Part shown: positions 26,963 to 34,049 of the stretch, piece after piece
Layout: each line of letters opens with the position of its first letter
Numbering within the stretch: position 1 is the stretch's first letter
DNA from: JAVBMP01 sp031552195
GTDB lineage: Bacteria; Desulfobacterota; Desulfovibrionia; Desulfovibrionales; Desulfovibrionaceae
Direction: 5' to 3'
NCBI GenBank assembly: GCA_031552195.1
Contig: JAVBMT010000003.1
Location: forward strand, 1-64,000
DNA length: 64,000 nucleotides
The notes under the pieces: generated by a model
What the model was told of the DNA's origin: nothing
Database searches by the model: none
What the model saw: the letters and a program-made list of their open reading frames with translations, nothing else
Translations under genes and position numbers: made by a program

Positions 26963-27721
26963 ATGACGGAAATAAGCAGCAACGCCTACATCGCGCGGGT
27001 GAACCAAACCAAAAGCGATGCGGAAGCGGCGAAGGAAAAGACTGAATACATGGAAATAATCCTGCCCTGCCTCAAGCTGGAAAAGGCTTGCGCTCCGGTG
27101 CGCAACGCCGACAACCCCCAGGGCGGGCAAGTCTGGATGCAGCCTATGAGCGTTTGCCCGCCGCCGCCCGACGTGGAGTTGTGCAAAGACCTCTGGAGGC
27201 GCTACGAGGTTCCCGCGCATATTCAGGACCATTGCCGGGGCGTGGCCATGGTGGCGGCCTCTTTGGCGGAAGCGCTCAAGGAAAGCGGCGCTGAAATATG
27301 CATAAAAACGACCTTGGCGGCCGGCCTTCTGCACGACATAGGCAAAGCTTATTCCCTGAAATACGGCAGCAGCCATTGCCAGATAGGCGCGGCCTGGGTA
27401 ATGCGCGAAACGCGCAATCAGCAGGTGGCCCAGGCTGTTTACCATCATGTGCGCTGGATGTGGGAGGTTGACGTCTGGAACGACGCCTGGCTGCCCGCTT
27501 TGCTGATAACCTACGCGGATAAAAGGGTCAGGCATGACCAGGTGGTTCCGCTTGAGGAAAGGTTCGCCGACCTTACGCGGCGGTATGGAAAAACAGAGGA
27601 ATCATGCCGGAGCATCAACGCTTCGCTGCAACAGGGCAAGGCCATAGAGGCCGCTCTTTCCAAACGACTGGGAGTGTCTGTTGATGAAAGTTCTTTTAAT
27701 AGCCGGTGGCTGGTCTCCTGA
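26963..27721 (+). CDS. HD-domain phosphohydrolase-like protein
   Basis: This 252-residue protein contains an HD domain: a first histidine in AHIQDHCRGVAMVA, the metal-binding pair in GLLHDIGKAYSLKYG, and later histidines in AVYHHVRW. HD proteins of this size are metal-dependent phosphohydrolases acting on nucleotides or related phosphoesters; the substrate is not readable. AAGGA lies 6 nt before ATG 26963. Its 3' end overlaps ddl by 38 nt, so the two are probably co-expressed. Confidence 0.82.
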   Translation: MTEISSNAYIARVNQTKSDAEAAKEKTEYMEIILPCLKLEKACAPVRNADNPQGGQVWMQPMSVCPPPPDVELCKDLWRRYEVPAHIQDHCRGVAMVAASLAEALKESGAEICIKTTLAAGLLHDIGKAYSLKYGSSHCQIGAAWVMRETRNQQVAQAVYHHVRWMWEVDVWNDAWLPALLITYADKRVRHDQVVPLEERFADLTRRYGKTEESCRSINASLQQGKAIEAALSKRLGVSVDESSFNSRWLVS

Positions 27722-28643
27722 ACGCGAAGTTTCACTGAACGGAGCCAAGGTGGTTGAAGCCGCCTTACGGCGTTTAGGGCACGCGACTAAAGTTTTCGAC
27801 CCTCAACACAGCCTGAGCGGGCTTCTGGAAGAGGCTTCACGCAACGATTTCGCCTTCATAAACCTGCACGGTTCTCCGGGTGAAGACGGATTGGTGCAGG
27901 CCATGCTTGACAGCATAGGCTGCCCTTATCAAGGCTCAGGTCCGGCCGGCTCATTCCTGGCCCTGAACAAAGCGGCCGCCAAAGAGCTTTTCAAGCGCCA
28001 CGGCCTGCAGACTCCGCCCTGGCAACTGCTCACCGCCCACCCCGGGCCGGAATGGCGCCCGGATTTTTCTTTCCCGCTTTTCATCAAGTGCAACACTGGC
28101 GGCTCCAGCCTCGGGCTTGAGTATGTGGCGGAAGAGAAAGACCTGCCGGCGGCTTTGGAAAGGCTTTTCGGAAACAGCCGTGAAGGCGAGTTTCTGGTTG
28201 AACCGGCTGTGCCCGGCGTTGAAGTCACTTGCGGCGTGCTCGGCTGGATGGAAAAAGACCCGGCCGGAGAAGCGCATGAAGTGCCCAGGGCCATGCCGCC
28301 CATTCTGATCAGGCCCAAGGCCTGCGGGCAGGGCTTTTTCGATTACGCCAGCAAATATTCCAGCGGCGGGGCTGAAGAACTTTGCCCGGCCCCCCTGCCG
28401 GAAGAAATTACCGCCAACGTATGCCGCATGGCCCTTTCCGCGCACAAGGCCATCGGGCTGCGCGGCTACAGCCGTTCGGACTTTATTCTGCAGGAAGACG
28501 GCAGCCTTTACCTCCTGGAAGTAAATACCCTGCCCGGCATGACCGGCACCAGCCTGGTGCCGCAGGAAGCCGCGGCCATGGGCATACCTTTCGATGCCCT
28601 TATAGCCCGCCTGCTTGAGCTTGGGCTGGCGGCCAAAAAATGA
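27684..28643 (+). CDS. ddl: D-alanine--D-alanine ligase
   Basis: This 319-residue ATP-grasp enzyme makes the D-Ala-D-Ala dipeptide for peptidoglycan. It has the N-terminal GGWSPEREVSL and LHGSPGEDG motifs, the phosphate-binding KCNTGGSSLG loop, and the C-terminal EVNTLPGMT motif. The usual GRGVARVDF stretch reads RGYSRSDF here, a modest change. ATG at 27684 is taken because GGGAG lies 10 nt upstream; it overlaps the HD gene and its stop overlaps waaA (ATGA). Confidence 0.94.
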   Translation: MKVLLIAGGWSPEREVSLNGAKVVEAALRRLGHATKVFDPQHSLSGLLEEASRNDFAFINLHGSPGEDGLVQAMLDSIGCPYQGSGPAGSFLALNKAAAKELFKRHGLQTPPWQLLTAHPGPEWRPDFSFPLFIKCNTGGSSLGLEYVAEEKDLPAALERLFGNSREGEFLVEPAVPGVEVTCGVLGWMEKDPAGEAHEVPRAMPPILIRPKACGQGFFDYASKYSSGGAEELCPAPLPEEITANVCRMALSAHKAIGLRGYSRSDFILQEDGSLYLLEVNTLPGMTGTSLVPQEAAAMGIPFDALIARLLELGLAAKK

Positions 28644-30010
28644 TCCGTAAAAAAGGCGCGAGCTTGCTGCTCGCGCCTTATTCTTTTCTTTGGCGCGGCC
28701 TGCGGCCGTTTCTTAAACGCAATAAACGCCTGGCTGAAGGTTTTGCCGAGCGCCTCGTCTCGCCCGGCTGGCCGCAAAGCGGCGACGCGCTTGAAGCGGA
28801 GCAGGGCGGGGTGGCGCCCGGGCAAGCGCTGAACCCCGTGGAACTCTGGGTTCAGGCGGCTTCGGGCGGAGAGGCCTACCTTGCGCTTGAACTGCTTAAA
28901 GCCATTGCGGGCGAACGCGCCGGGCGGGAAGACCCTTCCTTGCCGCTCGCCGTGCTTTGCACCTCGTGCACCCGGCAGGGAATGGACGTTTTGAGGGCGG
29001 GCAAGGCTGAACTTGGCGGAAGCGCCCTTGATATCCAACTGCGCTATTTTCCCCTTGACCAGCCGGAGTTGATGCGCCGCGCCATTACGCTGGCCCGGCC
29101 GAAACTGGCGGCGCTTCTGGAAACGGAACTCTGGCCCGGTTTTCTGCGGGCCTGCCGCGAAGCCTCCGTTCCGGTTTTTGTCTTGAACGGGCGCATGACG
29201 GCCAAAAGCCTGAAAGGTTACGGGCTGACCAAAAATTTGTGGAAAACGCTGGCCCCGGAGAAAATTCTGGCCGTTTCGGACGAAGATGCCGAACGCTTTG
29301 CGGCCCTGTTCGGAACGGAAAAAACCGGGCGCATGCCGAATATGAAATTCGACCGCCTGCAGGTAGCGCCCCTTGGCGGTTTCTCCAGGCCGGACGGGCT
29401 GCCGCCGGTGATTTTGCTGGCTTCGGTGCGTAAAGAGGAAGAAGGGCTTTTGCTCGCGGTTTTGCCGGAACTGGCCGCCAAAGCGCCGCAGGCCGCGATT
29501 GTTATCGCGCCGCGCCACATGCACCGGGCGGAAGCCTGGCTGAAGGGGCTGCGCGCTTGCGGGCTGAAAGCTGAATTGCGCAGCGCCTTGCCGGGCGGAC
29601 GCGCAAAGCTTGACCCGGAAGCGTTGAGCCTGACGCCGGGCCTTGTGGTGGTGTGGGACCGCTTTGGCGAGCTTAATTCATTGTATTCTCTGGCGGATGC
29701 CGTTTTTGTGGGGGGCAGCCTGCGTCCTTTGGGGGGGCAGAATTTTCTGGAACCTTTGGCCTTGGGGCTGCGGCCCTGCATAGGCCCGCACTGGAGCAAT
29801 TTCAAATGGGCCGGAAGCGGCCTGATCAAAGACGGCTTGGTCCGCGAACTACGTGACCCTTCCGAATTGCCGGAAGCGCTGATTGAAAACCTTGCTTCAG
29901 CAAATGCCGGCAAGGCACGAACACGTGAGCTTTTCGCCGCCTACGCCCGGAACAATTCCGGCGGCTCACGCCAGGCCGCGCTGGCGGTGCTGGAAAGGCT
30001 TGGAAGATAG
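28640..30010 (+). CDS. waaA: 3-deoxy-D-manno-octulosonic acid (Kdo) transferase
   Basis: This 456-residue protein is the WaaA/KdtA glycosyltransferase, which adds Kdo to lipid A precursor at the inner membrane. It has an N-terminal YSFLWRGLRP anchor, LWVQAASGGEAYLALEL (the catalytic-Glu region), the LLETELWPGFL block, and the nucleotide-binding end (GGSLRPLGGQNFLEPLALG) of a GT-B fold. It starts at ATG 28640, overlapping the ddl stop. A terminator-like hairpin lies inside its first codons (28653-28679). Confidence 0.93.
   Translation: MIRKKGASLLLAPYSFLWRGLRPFLKRNKRLAEGFAERLVSPGWPQSGDALEAEQGGVAPGQALNPVELWVQAASGGEAYLALELLKAIAGERAGREDPSLPLAVLCTSCTRQGMDVLRAGKAELGGSALDIQLRYFPLDQPELMRRAITLARPKLAALLETELWPGFLRACREASVPVFVLNGRMTAKSLKGYGLTKNLWKTLAPEKILAVSDEDAERFAALFGTEKTGRMPNMKFDRLQVAPLGGFSRPDGLPPVILLASVRKEEEGLLLAVLPELAAKAPQAAIVIAPRHMHRAEAWLKGLRACGLKAELRSALPGGRAKLDPEALSLTPGLVVVWDRFGELNSLYSLADAVFVGGSLRPLGGQNFLEPLALGLRPCIGPHWSNFKWAGSGLIKDGLVRELRDPSELPEALIENLASANAGKARTRELFAAYARNNSGGSRQAALAVLERLGR
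28653..28679 (+). terminator. Intragenic terminator-like hairpin in the waaA start
   Basis: A perfect 11-bp stem (AAGGCGCGAGC / GCTCGCGCCTT) with a 5-nt loop is followed by ATTCTTTTCTTT. It begins 14 nt after the waaA ATG, within coding sequence, and 10 nt after the ddl stop. Its form is that of an intrinsic terminator, so it may end ddl messages or attenuate waaA when translation is slow. Confidence 0.5.
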
Positions 30011-30173
30011 GCGCAGCCCTGATAGCGAACAGGCGGTCAGCTGCCGGAATTTCACGTTCTTGCTGCATCTTGTTCTCCTGTGAGGACTTTACCACGGCGT
30101 TGTTGCCGATAAAGAATCCTTGATTTTTTAAGGAATATTTTATCTGATATGCGCAATGGCAAAGCGGCCTTGC

Positions 30174-30214
30174 GCCAGGGCATTTAAACCTTTTCAAAGT
30201 TAAAACGCCCTAGC
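30174..30214. repeat. Short palindrome, AACTTTGAAAAGGTT core
   Basis: GGGC and GCCC ends surround, on the minus strand, TTTTAACTTTGAAAAGGTTTAAA. It is a member of the short palindrome family and lies between the ends of the convergent waaA and spanin genes, where it could help terminate transcription. Confidence 0.6.
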
Positions 30215-30289
30215 CGCAATAGGGCGGATGGAGCGTGTTCGCTTGAGCGGATAGGCGTTTTTGATCCGTGCCAATCAGCGCGCCTGAAG

Positions 30290-30895
30290 TCAGTTTTCTT
30301 CGATAGCGGCCCGTCCGGCCCACTCGCGCAAGGCGTTTTTGTCGTTTCCTTCCAGCCCGGCATGCTCAAGCAAAACACCGGCCCATTCCACGGTTTCCCC
30401 TATGGTCAATCCGCGCCAGGCCGCGCAATCCGGCTCTCCAGCCCCGGGGGCAGCGGTATGTTTCTGGGCTGTATGAGGGCCCGGGGCGGAAGCAGGGGCT
30501 GCGGGCGTTCCGGCGGCGAGTCCGGCCGCGTGGTGGCGCAGGCACAAAGCGTCAGCGGCAGCATAAGGCAAAGGCAAAGCGTAGAGATTTTCCTCGGGGT
30601 CAGTTGATGCGGCATGAAGCATGGCCTCCTTCAGGCGGTGTTGCAATTCTCTGGAGCGCGCGGCCAGGTCGTTGGCGCGGCGCACGGCGCTTCCGGTTAC
30701 GGCTTCGTTTATAGCGGACAGGCCTTGCATGGTTTCCAGCGCGGCGCGCAGGGCGGCGCTCTTTTCATGCTGCCGCCCCAGTTCTTCATTGGCCCGGTTC
30801 AGTTCGGCCCTTAGCCCGGTCAAGATTCGGCGTTCGTAATATATCGTTCCGCAAAGCGCGATGATGACGGAGGCGATCGCCAGGTATTTCTTCAT
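30290..30895 (-). CDS. Rz-like inner-membrane spanin (i-spanin)
   Basis: This 201-residue protein has the layout of phage Rz/LysB: an N-terminal membrane helix (about residues 4-19), a long periplasmic coiled coil (RAELNRANEELGRQHEKSAA onward), then ALPLPYAAADALCLRHH, which resembles the conserved block near the end of Rz proteins. An Ala/Pro-rich linker and a C-terminal extension (WRGLTIGETVEWAGVLLEHA) follow. I-spanins join o-spanin lipoproteins to fuse inner and outer membranes at the last step of lysis. ATG at 30895 follows AGGGAG by 7 nt; it begins 13 nt after the lysozyme stop. An Rz1-like gene is nested inside it in another frame. Confidence 0.83.
   Translation of the reverse strand: MKKYLAIASVIIALCGTIYYERRILTGLRAELNRANEELGRQHEKSAALRAALETMQGLSAINEAVTGSAVRRANDLAARSRELQHRLKEAMLHAASTDPEENLYALPLPYAAADALCLRHHAAGLAAGTPAAPASAPGPHTAQKHTAAPGAGEPDCAAWRGLTIGETVEWAGVLLEHAGLEGNDKNALREWAGRAAIEEN
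30406..30615 (-). CDS. Nested Rz1-like outer-membrane spanin lipoprotein
   Basis: This 69-residue ORF lies wholly inside the Rz-like gene in a different frame, as Rz1 lies in Rz of phage lambda. It has a lipoprotein signal peptide with a lipobox Leu-Cys-Ala-Cys (lipidated Cys26), Ala at +2 favouring the outer membrane, and a 44-residue mature part with twelve prolines (TTRPDSPPERPQPLLPP). This proline-rich, tiny lipoprotein form is the hallmark of o-spanins. A perfect AGGAGG lies 9 nt before its ATG at 30615, inside the host gene, which strongly supports translation. Confidence 0.82.
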   Translation of the reverse strand: MPHQLTPRKISTLCLCLMLPLTLCACATTRPDSPPERPQPLLPPRALIQPRNIPLPPGLESRIARPGAD

Positions 30896-30908
30896 ACAAA
30901 GCTCCCTT

Positions 30909-31499
30909 TTATATCCGTTCGCCCGTTCCGGCCTGTTCCAGCAATCCGGCCTCGGCTTCGCGCCTTTCGCGGTAACCGTTCCAGGCCAGCGGGTCGCGCA
31001 GTTCGGCCGCCGCCAGCGCATATCGCCCGGCGGCCAGCATTTTTAACGTTGCGGGCCAACCTTGCGGGCCGAGCTGATAATCCAGAGAAACTCCGACCGC
31101 CTGAATTTCCTTTTTCCTGTCAGCGAAAAAGGAAGCGCCGCACCTGGCGGCTTCGCGGTTGAAGCGCCGTTCGAGCCTGTTGACATAGTGGCGTATGACA
31201 GCCGAATCCAGCGCGCGGACGTCGGCCTCGTCAAGCTGGAGCGGGTTGGCGGCAAGAAACGCGCGGGCCTCTTCCCGTTTTTTACCGAGATAGGGCAGCA
31301 AGCAGCTTACCAGTTCCGGCGGAACACCCATGCCCTCCAGCCCTGGTTTGCTTTGCTGCCCCAGGTCAACCCCCGTTCCGACGGTTACGCCGGAATTTCC
31401 CATCACTCGCCCTCTGTGCACGGGCAGATAACCCCGCGTGGCGGGGCGGCCTTCAAAACGCCGCAGAATTTCCGTTATGAAATCAAGATTTACAGCCAT
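30909..31499 (-). CDS. Phage-type lysozyme, pesticin/T4-like
   Basis: This 196-residue protein resembles the lysozyme domain shared by T4-type endolysins and the colicin-like toxin pesticin. The sequence FEGRPATRGYLP then GNSGVTVGTGVDLGQ supplies a candidate catalytic triad Glu16, Thr39 and Asp45; the spacing (23 and 6 residues) equals that I recall for pesticin's Glu178/Thr201/Asp207. It has no signal peptide, so it would need a holin or other export route, and no holin-like ORF is adjacent. GGAGG lies 5 nt before ATG 31499. It heads a three-gene cassette with Rz-like and Rz1-like genes. Confidence 0.82.
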   Translation of the reverse strand: MAVNLDFITEILRRFEGRPATRGYLPVHRGRVMGNSGVTVGTGVDLGQQSKPGLEGMGVPPELVSCLLPYLGKKREEARAFLAANPLQLDEADVRALDSAVIRHYVNRLERRFNREAARCGASFFADRKKEIQAVGVSLDYQLGPQGWPATLKMLAAGRYALAAAELRDPLAWNGYRERREAEAGLLEQAGTGERI

Positions 31500-31671
31500 A
31501 TAACCTCCGCAAAGATTTTGCGCCGGTTATAGCACGGTTTTTTCAGGCGGGCCGGGCGGCGGCCTGGGGAAACGGCAAAAAACCCTCAGGCGGGGTTGAC
31601 GCGTTTATTCAATGGAGGGAAAGACAAAAAAGAGGTTTTTTTTTGAGATAAGAATACAGGCGGGAAAAAAA

Positions 31672-31699
31672 TCCGGCGGAGGCATTTGCCTCCGCCGGA
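31672..31699 (-). terminator. Intrinsic terminator of the proA-nadD operon
   Basis: Read on the minus strand, a perfect 12-bp stem (TCCGGCGGAGGC / GCCTCCGCCGGA, loop AAAT) is followed by seven Ts (31665-31671). It lies 4 nt after the stop of the proline-rich gene and separates that operon from the lysis cassette. Confidence 0.92.
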
Positions 31700-31703
31700 A
31701 ATA

Positions 31704-33272
31704 TCATTCTTCAGTGGCCTTTTTGAAGCGTTCCGCCATTCTGTCCAGAAGGGAGGCGCAGGCTTCAATGGAAGCGGAGGCCGCCGGGCCGCGCCGTTTG
31801 GCCCAGGAGGCGATATAAAGCAAGGTTTCCGCGTCAAGCTGGCGGGCTTCGTTATATGACATCATAGCCACAACGCTGCCGCGCGCTTTTTCGCGTTCCG
31901 CCACCGCCGCCTGATAAGCCCTGCCCAGGGCGGCCGTTTTTGAAGATTCCGGGTTGTCGCTCTGGGCTTCTATATAAGCCAGGTTGGCCCGTTGGGTTTT
32001 GCTTTCGCTGTCTTGCCAGACGCCGGTCATGCTGTAAGCGTTCGGCGTTCCGGCGTAGTTATGCAGGGCGGACGCGGTTTTTTTGAAGTCAGACGCATAA
32101 AGGGAATACATTTCAACATATTCCGCCTGGGTAAGGGCGCGCCGCACGCCGTCTCGCCCCGAACGGGCCTGGTTGTGGGCGGCATTGCGGACAAGACGCA
32201 TGAAATTGTCGGCATAAAGTTTTTCAAGGGCTTCAATCATGCTCGGCGACATCACGTAAGTATAAACCCTGGCTCTGCTCAGGGCCTGATTTTCCGTTCC
32301 CTGCGCCTGCTTGGCGTGCAGCCCGGTCAGGTTTGCGCCATAGCGCCTGTTAAGGGCGACTATATCCGTTGTAATGATCCCCCGGCTGTTGTCTCGCCCC
32401 GGTCTGGTATGGGCAGGCCAGTAGTTTTCGACCAGAACCTGCGCCAGATCTTCCACAAAGCCCATGCGCACCACGGAGTCTTCACGATACATGGAGATAA
32501 TTCGTCCGGAAACCGGAACATGCTCGGCGGGGGGGGAAGATTGCGCAACCGGTTTTGCGCCGATGCTTCCGTCAGCCGTTTGGGGTGTGCGCTTGGCGGA
32601 GGTTTCGGGAAAGCTCCGGCTTTCCGGAACTGGCTTGGCCACGGCGGCGGTTTTTTCAGGAGAAGCCGCTTTTTGCTGCGCACCCTGCTTTGGCGATTCG
32701 TCACGTTTTCGCGGCTCACCATGTTCCTGCGGAACTTCGGCGCTTTGTACGGCGGGCGTGGGGCTTGTCGCCGGTTCTCCGCCCGGCGAGTCTTCGCCCG
32801 GCAGCCTGCCTACCGAAATAAGCGGGGAAGCCGGCCCTGAACCAAGTTCCTGCCCGGCAGGCGGCGGGGTTTGTTCCGCTTGAGGCGTTGAGGCAGGAGG
32901 TATTTCTTGCGGAATGGCCTGTTCCGGCAAGGGCGCAGGTTGGGGCGTTGTTTGCGGAAGGCTGTCGTAGCGGTTGGGTTCCGGCTGGGCGGGCGATACC
33001 GTTCCCTGCTCAGAGGGTGGGGCCTTTTGTTCCTCCTGCCGGGTAAAAAACCACCCGGCCGCTCCGGCTATCAGGAGCATAACGGCAACAGAGACAGGAG
33101 AAACGGCCTTTTTTTTCGCCTTGCCCGCTTGCGCCGGCGCCCTGTCCGGTGGAGTTTCCTGTTTTTCAGCCGTAGCGCCGTGTTTTTCAGTCCGTTTTTT
33201 CATGGCCGTGTGAATGGCGTCCGCCTCGTTCCGTGGGGACTGGTCCAGTTCTTTATCATCAATGTTTGCCAT
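31704..33272 (-). CDS. Membrane-anchored proline-rich protein of unknown function
   Basis: This 522-residue protein has a charged cytoplasmic N-terminus, one membrane segment (about residues 58-76), a long low-complexity Pro/Gln/Glu/Ala linker (about 80-245), and a folded-looking helical C-terminal part of about 270 residues (starting ISMYREDSVVRMGF). The topology suggests a periplasmic C-terminal domain held away from the membrane by the linker. I recognise no enzyme motif. It follows nadD by 28 nt and ends with the strong terminator at 31672-31699, so it is probably the last gene of a proA-nadD operon. Confidence 0.72.
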   Translation of the reverse strand: MANIDDKELDQSPRNEADAIHTAMKKRTEKHGATAEKQETPPDRAPAQAGKAKKKAVSPVSVAVMLLIAGAAGWFFTRQEEQKAPPSEQGTVSPAQPEPNRYDSLPQTTPQPAPLPEQAIPQEIPPASTPQAEQTPPPAGQELGSGPASPLISVGRLPGEDSPGGEPATSPTPAVQSAEVPQEHGEPRKRDESPKQGAQQKAASPEKTAAVAKPVPESRSFPETSAKRTPQTADGSIGAKPVAQSSPPAEHVPVSGRIISMYREDSVVRMGFVEDLAQVLVENYWPAHTRPGRDNSRGIITTDIVALNRRYGANLTGLHAKQAQGTENQALSRARVYTYVMSPSMIEALEKLYADNFMRLVRNAAHNQARSGRDGVRRALTQAEYVEMYSLYASDFKKTASALHNYAGTPNAYSMTGVWQDSESKTQRANLAYIEAQSDNPESSKTAALGRAYQAAVAEREKARGSVVAMMSYNEARQLDAETLLYIASWAKRRGPAASASIEACASLLDRMAERFKKATEE

Positions 33273-33300
33273 TGTTTTGCCTTTAGCTGATCAACTGAGT

Positions 33301-33996
33301 TTAGCCCCAGCACTGGCGCGTGACGTTTTCATGCGCCGCCAGGAACAGGCGAACCGAGTCCGGCGTAAAAAATCGTATGGACCGGCCTTCCAGCCAGCGC
33401 TGGCGCAAGAGCGAAGCGCTCAGGTCCAGGCGCAAAAGCGGCAGGTGCATAATATGCCCTCCCTGGGGCAGGCGGTAGGCCAGGCGTTCTTTGCCCAGGA
33501 CGGAGCTGTGCTGTATCAGCCTGGCGTCCGGCCAAAGGCGGGTTACGTCGTTGCGGAATATTTCCTCTTCCGCCCCGGCCCTTGCCGCGACAACTAAATC
33601 AGCCAGGGGCGGCAGTTTTTCCCAGTCTTTCCACGTGTCAAAAGAGGCCAGGTCAATTCCGCCCATCACAAAGAAGTGGCGCGCCTCCGGGTCAGCCCGC
33701 ACATAGGCTTCAATGGTGTCAACCGTGTACGACTGCCCTTCGCGTTCGCCTTCCAGCGGGTTGATGCGCACGTTCGGCAATGGTTCGAACGCTGTTTTGA
33801 GCATATCGACGCGCATGGAAAACGGCAAAATGCGGCTACGGCTTTTATGAGGAGGGGTGGCGCAGGGAATGACGTCCAGGCGCTCCGGCTTGATTTCTTC
33901 CAGAATTTCCACCGCCAGGCGCAAATGCCCGTAATGCACGGGGTTGAAGCTGCCGCCTATGAGGCCTATGCGTCTGACTTGAGTATGTTTTGTCAT
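33301..33996 (-). CDS. nadD: Nicotinate-nucleotide adenylyltransferase
   Basis: This 231-residue enzyme converts nicotinate mononucleotide to deamido-NAD, a step of NAD synthesis. The nucleotidyltransferase signature GGSFNPVHYGHL is at the N-terminus, followed by CATPPHKS and the family-typical FVMGGIDLASFDTW. The C-terminal substrate motif, usually SSTxIR, is replaced by LSASLLRQR, a tolerated variation. It lies 53 nt after proA on the same strand. Confidence 0.93.
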   Translation of the reverse strand: MTKHTQVRRIGLIGGSFNPVHYGHLRLAVEILEEIKPERLDVIPCATPPHKSRSRILPFSMRVDMLKTAFEPLPNVRINPLEGEREGQSYTVDTIEAYVRADPEARHFFVMGGIDLASFDTWKDWEKLPPLADLVVAARAGAEEEIFRNDVTRLWPDARLIQHSSVLGKERLAYRLPQGGHIMHLPLLRLDLSASLLRQRWLEGRSIRFFTPDSVRLFLAAHENVTRQCWG

Positions 33997-34049
33997 ATTT
34001 CCCGTGGTTTCAAGCGGTTATCGCCCAGGGGGAGTTTGCTCCCTTACGG

